A stretch of DNA of 42,513 nt from NCBI GenBank assembly GCA_018853935.1, contig JAAOMR010000120.1, positions 1-42,513 of the forward strand. Reading direction: 5' to 3'. The DNA comes from Acidithiobacillus ferrivorans. GTDB lineage: Bacteria > Pseudomonadota > Gammaproteobacteria > Acidithiobacillales > Acidithiobacillaceae. The translations under genes and the position numbers were made by a program. A model generated the notes under the pieces. It was not told the DNA's origin. It searched no databases and worked only from the letters and a program-made list of their open reading frames with translations. This document shows, one piece after another, positions 31,564 to 38,849 of this stretch. Every line of letters begins with the position of its first letter. The stretch's first letter is position 1.

Positions 31564-32379
31564 ATGATAAACCAAGACGTAAGTAATAGTAGTAGAATTA
31601 TGTGCCTATTTAGTTGTGGTGCCGCCAGCGCTGTAGCAACAAAGATGGCTATCGAAGAAAACAACAAGTATTATAATAAGCAGTTAGTTATTATTAATAA
31701 CTTTGTGCAAGAAGAGCACGAGGATAACTTACGCTTTTTACATGATTGTGAGAGCTGGTATGACCACAAAATTGTAATTACAAAAAATGAACAGTATGAT
31801 GGTTCAATATATAAAGTATTCGAGTCTCAACGTATGCTCAAACAAAAACATTATGCACCATGCACTGAAAAACTGAAAAGACAAGTGCGGGACAGGTTAA
31901 TGCGCGATAATGACGTTATAGTAGTTGGGTTTACTGTCGAGGAAAAAGCACGCTATGAACGCTTTAAAGAAGCTACAACAAATTATAGCGTGTGGGCACC
32001 ACTTATAGAACGTGATTTCAGCAAAGCTGACTGCCTTGAGACGCTGAAGAAGGCTGACATAGAATTACCTATAATGTATAAAATGGGTTACAAAAACAAT
32101 AATTGCATCGGCTGCGTAAAAGGTGGAAAAGGTTACTGGAATAAGATTCGTGTAGACTTTCCACTGCAATTTAAGCGAATGTCAGATATGGAGCAGGATC
32201 TGGGTGAAGGTGCCTATCTATTTTATAATCAGAAAACAGGCAAGAGAATATCATTAAAAGACTTAAAGCCATCAGCGGGAAACTACGAGCAGGAAGAAGA
32301 CTCACAGTGCTCTGTTATGTGCAGCATTACCCCTTTATTTTTCAAGGATATGGAGGGTGAACTGCAAGTAACGGAATAG
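31564..32379 (+). CDS. PAPS-reductase-like PP-loop protein
   Basis: A 271-residue protein of the phosphoadenosine-phosphosulfate-reductase-like, N-type ATP-pyrophosphatase family often found in phages and islands. The PP-loop is CLFSCGAASAVATKMA (about 14-29), with SCGAAS in place of the usual SGGxxS. HYAPCTEKLKRQVRDR (about 96-111) carries a cysteine in a conserved place. NNNCIGCVKGGKGYWNKIR (about 179-197) holds a CxxC pair, as in related phage proteins. Such enzymes activate a substrate with ATP; relatives act in sulfate reduction, tRNA thiolation and DNA phosphorothioation (DndC). No Dnd partner genes are present. The gene is monocistronic, ended by a terminator module. Confidence 0.8.
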   Translation: MINQDVSNSSRIMCLFSCGAASAVATKMAIEENNKYYNKQLVIINNFVQEEHEDNLRFLHDCESWYDHKIVITKNEQYDGSIYKVFESQRMLKQKHYAPCTEKLKRQVRDRLMRDNDVIVVGFTVEEKARYERFKEATTNYSVWAPLIERDFSKADCLETLKKADIELPIMYKMGYKNNNCIGCVKGGKGYWNKIRVDFPLQFKRMSDMEQDLGEGAYLFYNQKTGKRISLKDLKPSAGNYEQEEDSQCSVMCSITPLFFKDMEGELQVTE

Positions 32380-32407
32380 ATACAGAAGATGGAACACTTT
32401 GACGTGG

Positions 32408-32469
32408 GTAGCACAGAAAACAGCGCGAGCGCAAAGAAAGGGAGCTGGTGCTCCCTCCTTTATATACGT
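32408..32469 (+). terminator. Terminator module, copy 7
   Basis: GTAGCACAGAAAACAGCGCG, then GGGAGC-TGGT-GCTCCC with a TCCTTTATATACG tail. It lies after the PAPS-reductase-like gene and before the converging 32671-32489 gene. The 11 bases before it (GACGTGG and neighbours) also match the flank of copy 1. Confidence 0.75.
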
Positions 32470-32488
32470 GACTTGTCACTTTAATTTA

Positions 32489-32671
32489 TTATACAGACGG
32501 CTCTTCTGCCATATGTTGAAGCTCATCAAGTCTTTCCAGTGAAGCCAACCACTCTTTGTTAAGCTCTATGTTTGTTGGATCTGCATTAAGTCGACGAATA
32601 ATATCTCTCCTCATTTCGATTGCATCTGGTATTTGTCTGTCTATGATGTCCATTCGATCCGAATCATTCAT
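32489..32671 (-). CDS. Small hypothetical protein
   Basis: A 60-residue acidic helical protein starting at ATG 32671 behind a perfect AGGAGG. RMDIIDRQIPDAIEMRRDII and ELNKEWLASLERLDELQHM are amphipathic helices. No family is recognised. It lies just downstream of the methyltransferase gene on the same strand but has a full ribosome site of its own, and is separated from it by 68 bases holding the third 17-bp palindrome. Confidence 0.6.
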   Translation of the reverse strand: MNDSDRMDIIDRQIPDAIEMRRDIIRRLNADPTNIELNKEWLASLERLDELQHMAEEPSV

Positions 32672-32739
32672 TAATTTGCCTCCTGTTTGAGCATGTCACG
32701 ATATAACAATAAAGCTACTAGATGCCAGCTCCCACCCGA

Positions 32740-32756
32740 GTGCTAACTGTTAGCAC
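32740..32756. promoter_or_regulatory. 17-bp palindrome, copy 3
   Basis: GTGCTAACTGTTAGCAC is the exact reverse complement of copies 1 and 2. It overlaps the stop codon of the methyltransferase gene (32750-32752), so the coding end of that gene is part of the site. Confidence 0.6.
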
Positions 32757-34063
32757 CTCTGCACCACGGCAGAGGGAGAGATCCAGATCTTCTCTGTGCG
32801 CTTTTTTCCAAGATATACAGTATGTTTCACGGCAGTCCTCCAGCCAGCACTCGTCAACCTCGCATACTCGTCACTTGCAGACTTCTGCTCAGCAGTGAGA
32901 TGACCCATATTTGTAGCATCATAACCTGAGAGAATCGCCATTCCATCAAGGTCCAGCAACATGTCTATAAGCCTATGATGATCATCTGCGCTCATTTCAT
33001 GCGCATAATCCCCATATTTAGACTGCTGAGTCCTGAAAGCTGGATGATATGGTGGGTCTAAATAAAAGAAGGTTTCTGAAGAATCATATTCAGTCAGAAC
33101 AGACTCCCAATCTTTGCACGTAACATATACATCTTTGAATCTACTAGAATAATACTCTAAATCTTCTTTGCGTACTGCTGTATGCTTTCCAACATTTGCG
33201 AGTTTGAAACTCATAGAACTCTGCGCACCACGTCCTTTACTGCCTAGTTTTTGCGTGACGAATAATCCGAGTGCTTCACTAAACTCATCATCAATATATG
33301 TATGCTGTCCAATTTGTCTACCCTCTGGATTTAGAGTTGTGGCTGTCGCCATCGAGTTAGCAATAACGCTGATAGTTTTACCACTAACTTCTATTTTGCT
33401 CGCAACATCGACCAATTCTCGACGTCGTAAAATATCGTGCTTGTTATTATTCTTGCGGATTTTGTCGTCTAGTGCCTTAATTTCCTCATTAACTTGTCGC
33501 AGAGTATATAAGCCACCATCAATAGTTAATATATCCTTTCCTAGAAATCTTAGATGTTTCCTAAAATCATCAAGATCCCATGCCAGCTTTGAAAGCTCAT
33601 CTACCATTTGCTCGAACCAGACTGGATCTTGTAGATGCTTGAATAGTGACACTAAATGCTTGTTTCTATCATTATATACTTCAGCATATGACTTACCCTT
33701 ATATGTTAGCATGGCACCAGAGCCACCAAATGGCTCTACATATATAACATGAGCGGGAAAGTGCTTAGTGATCCAGTTTGAATGTTTAGATTTGCCGCCA
33801 AGATAGCTAAATAGCACGTTAATTGTGGCTTTTTTCGACTTCAGCTTAAGCCTCTTTATAGACTCCGCTCTTTCATTCTCGATACGCTCAAGCTCTTTAT
33901 TTTTACGACATGCAGATACCCACTTATACTCAGAAAAGTCATCATTGTTATCAATTTGCATGAGCGTTCTAGTTATAAAGTCTCTGTGCTCTTGCTCTAT
34001 TAAGTCTAAGAGTAATAGCTCATATTGACTGTAGCCAGAGGCAATATGAGGATCAAACTGCAT
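32750..34063 (-). CDS. D12-class DNA N6-adenine methyltransferase
   Basis: A 437-residue Dam-like (D12) methyltransferase. After a helical N-terminal region of about 85 residues that is not part of the standard domain comes FSYLGGKSKHSNWI, then VEPFGGSGAML (SAM-binding motif I, about 108-118) and the catalytic DPPY at 336-339, followed by GYDATNMG and a late LGKKRTEKIWIS. ATG 34063 is chosen; a TTG at 34075 would add four residues. It overlaps the ParB-like gene by 11 bases, so it is translated after it. No cognate restriction enzyme is next to it, so it is probably an orphan methylase used for replication control or for protection against host restriction; that is inference. Confidence 0.88.
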   Translation of the reverse strand: MQFDPHIASGYSQYELLLLDLIEQEHRDFITRTLMQIDNNDDFSEYKWVSACRKNKELERIENERAESIKRLKLKSKKATINVLFSYLGGKSKHSNWITKHFPAHVIYVEPFGGSGAMLTYKGKSYAEVYNDRNKHLVSLFKHLQDPVWFEQMVDELSKLAWDLDDFRKHLRFLGKDILTIDGGLYTLRQVNEEIKALDDKIRKNNNKHDILRRRELVDVASKIEVSGKTISVIANSMATATTLNPEGRQIGQHTYIDDEFSEALGLFVTQKLGSKGRGAQSSMSFKLANVGKHTAVRKEDLEYYSSRFKDVYVTCKDWESVLTEYDSSETFFYLDPPYHPAFRTQQSKYGDYAHEMSADDHHRLIDMLLDLDGMAILSGYDATNMGHLTAEQKSASDEYARLTSAGWRTAVKHTVYLGKKRTEKIWISPSAVVQRC

Positions 34064-35069
34064 CTGACACCTCAAGCGCAGGCTCAGGCGCAGGCTCGAT
34101 CAGCAGACTCTTTATAAATGCGTCAATATTCTCATCAGTAATGTCTTCTTCAAGCAGTTTAGGATCAGCATCCATCATCATTATAATGACGTGATCGTAA
34201 CTTGGAGCAATAGAAACATTCAGTGAGTCTACAAGTGAATGATCGTTTTGTATCGCCTCTAACTTCTTGATAAATATACTAAAGTCTGAGTGCGCAACTG
34301 AAAATGAGACTGGTGTTATTTTCCTTGACGTGGACTTTCTACTGCCACCAGACGCTGTAGAGGCGGAGCCAAATCTAGGTGTAATCTTGGTATTCTCTCT
34401 TATATGCTCTAATTCGCTAAGAAAGTCTTCTCTGCGTATTTTCTGCCCCACTCTCTCTGCTAGCCACAAATTCATAGCGCCTGTAATCTTGTGCTCAATA
34501 GCACCTGTTTTCTTGCGCTGATTATATATACCCATGAGCACTCTGCCATCCGAGGCGGGATAAAGGTCAAATAGTTCAGCATATTCTGCTGTCCCCATGA
34601 ACCTATAATACTGCACATAACCTCTGGATTTATGCAGTGCATCAGCAATGGCACTTTCACTCATTCCGTCTGCCATTAAAACATTTATAGCCTGTGCCAC
34701 TTCATGCGCTTCCAGATCTTTACGCTGTAGATTTTCGATTAGCTGTATATAGAAATGGTCTTCAGTAGCTTCATTGCTTATAACAGCAGGAATGCAGTTG
34801 AAATCATAACCAGCTTTACATCCCTCTGCACTATTTTTATACATATCCAGCGCTAGTTTTGATGCAAGATATCTTCTCTCACCCGCGATTATTTTATGAC
34901 GACCACCCTCATCGGCTCCCGTTATCAAAATTGCTTGCAAGACCCCATGCTTAAAGATGCTTAAAGCCAGACTCTCTAATGTTGCCTCAGCTTCTACATC
35001 TTCTAATATTTTGCGCGGCTGGTGAACATCTTCATATAGCTTACTTATTTCAACTTTGATGAATTCCAC
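34053..35069 (-). CDS. ParB/Spo0J-family protein
   Basis: A 338-residue ParB-family protein. The N-terminal CTPase/nuclease-like domain has KLYEDVHQPRK, GVLQAILIT, AGERRYLASK and IENLQRKDLEAHEVAQA, the four classic ParB boxes. The helix-turn-helix follows at SESAIADALHKSRGYVQYYR. The C-terminal part is a linker with Ser/Lys and a domain ending in an acidic tail. GTG 35069 follows AAGGAGAG and lies inside the integrase gene (25-base overlap). No ParA is next to it; the only ParA-like protein here sits in the mobilisation operon. It may bind the three 17-bp palindromes of element A as a parS-like site. Chromosomal-type partition or a role in replication or methylation control are both possible. 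Confidence 0.85.
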   Translation of the reverse strand: MEFIKVEISKLYEDVHQPRKILEDVEAEATLESLALSIFKHGVLQAILITGADEGGRHKIIAGERRYLASKLALDMYKNSAEGCKAGYDFNCIPAVISNEATEDHFYIQLIENLQRKDLEAHEVAQAINVLMADGMSESAIADALHKSRGYVQYYRFMGTAEYAELFDLYPASDGRVLMGIYNQRKKTGAIEHKITGAMNLWLAERVGQKIRREDFLSELEHIRENTKITPRFGSASTASGGSRKSTSRKITPVSFSVAHSDFSIFIKKLEAIQNDHSLVDSLNVSIAPSYDHVIIMMMDADPKLLEEDITDENIDAFIKSLLIEPAPEPALEVSDAV

Positions 35070-36094
35070 TTTTTCTCTCCTTGTCTCAGTAAAACTGCTA
35101 AATTGTCTGCGCGAAGATTTGCATAGCGCTTTAGCACCTGTAGCGTCTTATGACCTGATATTTTTGAGATTTGAATATCAGTTAACGTGGTCCTCTCGTA
35201 CAGCCTACTTATACCTTCGTGTCTCAAGTCATGAAAGTCAAAATTGACAATCCCCGCTTCTTTAACAGCCCTCTTATACGCTGTCCGCAACGCTCCAAGT
35301 GTGTAACCCCAGAGAAAACCTGCTCTAGTTTTACATTTCAATGACTTACACTCCTCGATAATCTCTTCTGCGCGACATGATATGGGAACATCTCGTGCTT
35401 CCTCATTTTTAGTTTTTTTCAAATGAATCATGCTCTTGTCGAGATGTATGTCCGCTAGCTCTATGCGTATTATTTCTGATTGTCTCATGCACGTCTCTAT
35501 TGCGAAGTCGACGATAAGTGCTAGCTTGCCAGCCTCAGTTTGCCTACAAACTTCCATCAATCTAGACATCTCATCAGCATTCAGTCGACGATCTCTACCC
35601 TCCTTGACTTTTGGTAAAGTTAGTCCAGTTGTCGGATTCTGTAAATGCGGGAGGTGGAGCCAGTCGCCTTTTGCCCTATTATAGAGATTGCTAATGACAG
35701 CAAAATGTAATCTTATAGTTGTCCCACCTTTTCCTTCTTTCACCATTTCAGTCTTAACTCGTGACATGTCACGCAAAGTCACCTCTGCTAGCTTTTTTTT
35801 GGCTACAGGTCGTGCAAGCCACTGCTTTATGAACCCCCTCTCCCCCTCTGCCGATTTCTTGTGTTGTGTGTAGTCTTCCTGGTACCTCAAGAGAGCATCG
35901 TGCAGCGTCATCTTTGCGTGATCACGTCCAATTGGTTGCCGACCCTCATCTATTGCCACTTCCTGCTTTCTAGCCCATACCTCCGCTTCCTTCTGTGTGC
36001 CAAACGTCTGCACCAGATCTACGCTCCCCCTGCGTCGCACAATAGCCTGCCAGCGCACCCCTTTCTTGCCTTCACGCTTCTTGAATGTAGCCAT
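35045..36094 (-). CDS. int: Tyrosine recombinase (integrase) of element A
   Basis: A 349-residue phage-type integrase. The N-terminal arm-binding domain has KKGVRWQAIVRRRG. The core-binding domain covers about 62-160, and the catalytic residues are R204 (CMRQSEI), H288 and R291 (FHDLRHEG), H315 (SGHKTLQ) and Y324 (LKRYANL). It should recombine the 47-bp tRNA-Thr att sequences. The gene starts about 125 bases inside the right att copy, and arm-type repeats lie in between. The ParB-like and methyltransferase genes overlap behind it, so all three share one transcript. A terminator upstream (36173-36199) prevents read-through from a tRNA transcript. Confidence 0.95.
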   Translation of the reverse strand: MATFKKREGKKGVRWQAIVRRRGSVDLVQTFGTQKEAEVWARKQEVAIDEGRQPIGRDHAKMTLHDALLRYQEDYTQHKKSAEGERGFIKQWLARPVAKKKLAEVTLRDMSRVKTEMVKEGKGGTTIRLHFAVISNLYNRAKGDWLHLPHLQNPTTGLTLPKVKEGRDRRLNADEMSRLMEVCRQTEAGKLALIVDFAIETCMRQSEIIRIELADIHLDKSMIHLKKTKNEEARDVPISCRAEEIIEECKSLKCKTRAGFLWGYTLGALRTAYKRAVKEAGIVNFDFHDLRHEGISRLYERTTLTDIQISKISGHKTLQVLKRYANLRADNLAVLLRQGEKKWNSSKLK

Positions 36095-36130
36095 GTCCGA
36101 AAACCTCTAAACGTTGTAGCGTTAATCTTA

Positions 36131-36152
36131 GTGGGACATAAATGAGACAAAA
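36131..36152. promoter_or_regulatory. Candidate integrase arm sites, right end of element A
   Basis: GTGGGACATAA (36131-36141) and ATGAGACAAAA (36142-36152) are adjacent 11-base units related to TGAGACAAGA at 12531-12552. Confidence 0.45.
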
Positions 36153-36172
36153 GTGCAAATAGTCAAAAATAT

Positions 36173-36199
36173 AGGCACTTAGGATTTCCCTAAGTGCCT
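36173..36199 (-). terminator. Terminator after the right tRNA-Thr fragment
   Basis: AGGCACTTAGG (36173-36183) and CCTAAGTGCCT (36189-36199) form a perfect 11-bp stem with a 5-base loop. On the minus strand it is followed by ATATTTTTG. It keeps the CTAAGTGCCT arm found beside the left att copy. Confidence 0.75.
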
Positions 36200-36218
36200 G
36201 ATAAGTAATGCTTTTATT

Positions 36219-36265
36219 TGGTGCTGGCGAGAGGAATCGAACCCCCGACCCACTGATTACAAATC
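36219..36265 (-). repeat. Attachment site, right copy (tRNA-Thr(UGU) 3' half)
   Basis: Identical over 47 bases to 12368-12414. To the right the anticodon stem is not completed (AAGGA instead of a pairing strand), so this copy is also only a 3' half. It closes element A and is the left boundary of element B. Confidence 0.9.
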
Positions 36266-36358
36266 CTTTGTAGCCCTGTTTTAGCCTGTTTTAGCTCGAC
36301 ACACAAAAGCCCGCATTCGTTTGAAATACTAGCCACCATATACTATACTTCGTTTGAA

Positions 36359-36440
36359 GTTGTAAGCGGCAGTTTTCATTCATCTGCTTACAAAGTGCTT
36401 ACAGAAAACTTACAGAACCACTGACTGATAAACAGTGGTT
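36359..36440. promoter_or_regulatory. TGCTTACA arm-type sites and hairpin, left end of element B
   Basis: TGCTTACAA (36385-36393), TGCTTACAG (36396-36404) and ACTTACAG (36407-36414) lie 11 bases apart, with an inverted TTGTAAGC near 36359. They match 12302-12321. An AACCACTG/CAGTGGTT stem (36416-36440) follows. Confidence 0.5.
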
Positions 36441-36475
36441 CACGGGTGCAGCACTTGGGGATATTTACAGGAAAG

Positions 36476-36589
36476 TCTGCGACTCTTGCGACTATTGCGA
36501 TTTTGAATTGTAACATGCTGTTTCACATAGCTTAAAAATGAAAGAATCGTCGCAAATGCGTTTGCGACTGTCTGCGACTGTTGCGACGA
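36476..36589. promoter_or_regulatory. TTGCGACT repeat ladder upstream of the element B integrase
   Basis: TCTGCGACT, CTTGCGACT and ATTGCGATT run back to back at 36476-36502 with a 9-base period. A second group, TTTGCGACT, TCTGCGACT and TTGCGACG, covers 36561-36589, with an inverted AATCGTCGCAA at 36545-36555. It precedes the integrase ribosome site and is probably the control region or a recombination-factor binding site. Confidence 0.55.
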
Positions 36590-36604
36590 TTGGAGGATGT
36601 GGTC

Positions 36605-37843
36605 ATGGCGAGTCTGAAAACGAAGATCAACAAGGGTGCGGTCGATGACGCGGAAGCCCCTGCCACCGGGCAAGCGTTTATCTGGGATACCGAGATTAAA
36701 GGCTACGGCCTGCGGGTCACCAGCGGCGGGACCAAGACCTTCATTGTGCAGAAGCGCATCGGCGGAAAAGACCGGCGGGTCACGCTCGGCAGGTACCCTG
36801 AGATCACAGCAGAACAGGCCCGTAAGCTGGCACAAGCGCATGTGGGTGAAATCTCCAAGGGCAACGACCCCATTGCTGCGAAGGCCACCGAGGAAGTGCA
36901 AGCCAAGACTCTGCGAGAAGTGATTGCCGACTATCTCGACATGGGCACCGTGAAGGCGTCCACGGCAAAAGACTTGCAGGGAACGCTCAACATCCATTGC
37001 GCTGCATGGATGAACAAGCCTGTGACCAAGATCACGCGGGATATGGTGGCGAAGCTCCATGCCAAGATCGGCAAAGAGTTCAACCCCAAGACCGGCGGGA
37101 CCAAACAGGCGACGGCCAATAAGGTCGCCCGGTATCTGAAACTCTTGTTGAACTTCACTCAAGAGCAATATCGCACAGGCGACGACCTGCCCATCATCGC
37201 CAGCAATGCGACCGCCGTGCTGAAAAAACGCATGTACAAGGTCCAGCGTAGGACCGGCCATCTGGAACCACACCAGATCAGATCATGGTGGCAGGCGACG
37301 GGAGACTTGCAGGACTCGGCGCGGGATTACCTGCGAACCATGCTCTTGACCGGCCTGCGCTCATCCGAAGCTATCAGCTTGAGGTGGGTGGACGTATCCC
37401 TTGAGGGTAGGACATTCACGGTCAGGGACACAAAGAACGGCACAGATCACACCTTGCCAATGGGCGCATGGCTGACCGGCATGATCGCGGCTCGGCCCCA
37501 TCATAACGAGTTCGTCTTCAGTAGCGAACGTGGTCGCCCTACCAACCGGCGCGGCGGCATCGACAAGGCTGCGGAGCTTTCCGGTCTGGACATTCAGAAG
37601 CACGACCTACGGCGAACCTTCCTCACCGTAGCAGACGCGGTCGACGTGCCGTACTACGCGCTGAAAGCACTTGTAAACCATAAGAGCGGCTCCGGCGGCG
37701 ACGTTACTGCGGGATACATCCAGACCAGCATCGAGCGGCTTAGGAAGCCTATGCAGGCTATCGAGGACTACACCTTATCAGCAGCAGGGGTTACGGCTGG
37801 CGCTGCGGTCGTGGAATTGCGGGAGGTGCTGCATGGCCTATGA
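36605..37843 (+). CDS. int: P4-type tyrosine integrase of element B
   Basis: A 412-residue integrase of the P4/DUF4102 type. The N-terminal arm-binding domain (about 20-95) has WDTEIKGYGLRVTSGGTKTF, VTLGRYPEITAEQAR and GNDPIAAK, a standard signature. Catalytic residues are R252 (TGLRSSEA), H333 and R336 (KHDLRRTF), H359 (LVNHKSG) and Y371 (TAGYIQ). ATG 36605 follows GGAGG (36592-36596); upstream in-frame codons lack a site. P4-type integrases usually use tRNA 3' ends, and this gene begins 340 bases from the right tRNA-Thr fragment and points away from it, which fits integration at the same tRNA. The stop overlaps the next gene by 11 bases. Confidence 0.95.
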   Translation: MASLKTKINKGAVDDAEAPATGQAFIWDTEIKGYGLRVTSGGTKTFIVQKRIGGKDRRVTLGRYPEITAEQARKLAQAHVGEISKGNDPIAAKATEEVQAKTLREVIADYLDMGTVKASTAKDLQGTLNIHCAAWMNKPVTKITRDMVAKLHAKIGKEFNPKTGGTKQATANKVARYLKLLLNFTQEQYRTGDDLPIIASNATAVLKKRMYKVQRRTGHLEPHQIRSWWQATGDLQDSARDYLRTMLLTGLRSSEAISLRWVDVSLEGRTFTVRDTKNGTDHTLPMGAWLTGMIAARPHHNEFVFSSERGRPTNRRGGIDKAAELSGLDIQKHDLRRTFLTVADAVDVPYYALKALVNHKSGSGGDVTAGYIQTSIERLRKPMQAIEDYTLSAAGVTAGAAVVELREVLHGL

Positions 37844-38453
37844 GCGCATGTTACGCACCACGGACCTTTGCCACGTCGCGGCGCAAGTCGCGGCCAATGG
37901 CTTTTCACCCATAACCGAAGCCTTGCCCTTCGACGAATGGCTCACGCACCACGGCGCGATGGATAACGCGCGATTTATGCAAGGCTTTTCGATAGAGGAA
38001 TATCTTTGCCGCTGCATCCGTAGCGGCGCATTGCCAGCCAGAAGCGCCCCATTGTACGGCATCGAACCCGCACCATTAAAAGACTTTTCAGCCCTGTTTA
38101 TTCTTACCCGCGACTTTCAGGCGTGGATAAAAACGTCACAAGTGCAAGCCCCGGAATCATGGGCACAGGCTTTGATCGAGTCGATAGCGTGGGATTACCG
38201 ACCCATTCCCGGCACTCAGGTCATTACCGGCAAACCAAAGGGGCGACCAAGTGTGCTTGCCAAAGACGCACAGGCTGAGGCTGACAAGATCGCCTTGTCG
38301 ATTTACAATACAAGTGGATGCAGCATGACCCATGTAACGCAAAAGTATATAGGGGACAAGCTGGCCCATGCATACGGGGCAGAATACAACACGGTAAAAG
38401 ACCGTTTTAAGGTGAAGTTATGCAAGGAATACATAAAACATCAAAAACAGTAA
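37833..38453 (+). CDS. Hypothetical protein coupled to the integrase
   Basis: A 206-residue protein whose ATG lies in the end of the integrase gene. It has a helical N-terminal half (PFDEWLTHHGAMDNARFMQG) and a basic C-terminal half with GKPKGRPSVLAKDAQAEADK, followed by a possible helix-turn-helix (TSGCSMTHVTQKYIGDKLAH). The GRPS stretch resembles an AT-hook. No family is recognised. Overlap with the integrase suggests a role with excision or regulation of element B; that is inference. A hairpin-like CAAGCCAGAGTTT to AAGCCCC region and an oligo-T tract follow near 38500-38520, probably a terminator. Confidence 0.65.
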   Translation: MAYERMLRTTDLCHVAAQVAANGFSPITEALPFDEWLTHHGAMDNARFMQGFSIEEYLCRCIRSGALPARSAPLYGIEPAPLKDFSALFILTRDFQAWIKTSQVQAPESWAQALIESIAWDYRPIPGTQVITGKPKGRPSVLAKDAQAEADKIALSIYNTSGCSMTHVTQKYIGDKLAHAYGAEYNTVKDRFKVKLCKEYIKHQKQ

Positions 38454-38633
38454 AACTCCAAGCCAGAGTTTAACGGCATTTAGCAACCCGCATAAGCCCC
38501 TATAAACAGGGGCTTTTCCTTTGCCTGTAGCTAGTCGCCAGCATTACCCGTTATTCATTTTTTAACTGTTTTCATATCCCCATAATTAGTCATGTGGTTA
38601 TCAACAACCGATGGCAATATGAGGATCCACAAA

Positions 38634-38846
38634 ATGGCGGCACAAATCTTTGAAGATGGAGAGACCTACAATCAGGTCGAGTTCGTGAAGCGGGTCAACA
38701 AGTCAAAGTCATGGGCAGAGCGTAGCAGGTGGAACGGAACCGGCCCGCGATACCTGAAGGTCGGCAGATCAGTTTTATATCTGGGAAAAGACCTTAATAA
38801 CTGGCTTGAGTCTCAGGCCCGCTCCAACACCGGTCAGGGAGCATAA
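38634..38846 (+). CDS. AlpA/excisionase-like small DNA-binding protein
   Basis: A 70-residue protein. ATG 38634 is chosen because GAGG (38621-38624) lies at a good distance; ATG 38619 or 38592 would add residues without a site. The C-terminal part RYLKVGRSVLYLGKDLNNWL is the wing and last helix of MerR/AlpA-type excisionase folds, where R-x-(L/I)-x-x-(G/S)-R-x-x-x-x is usual. Such proteins direct excision or activate the integrase promoter. It lies in the typical place behind the integrase block and immediately ahead of the primase gene. Confidence 0.62.
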   Translation: MAAQIFEDGETYNQVEFVKRVNKSKSWAERSRWNGTGPRYLKVGRSVLYLGKDLNNWLESQARSNTGQGA

Positions 38847-38849
38847 AAA

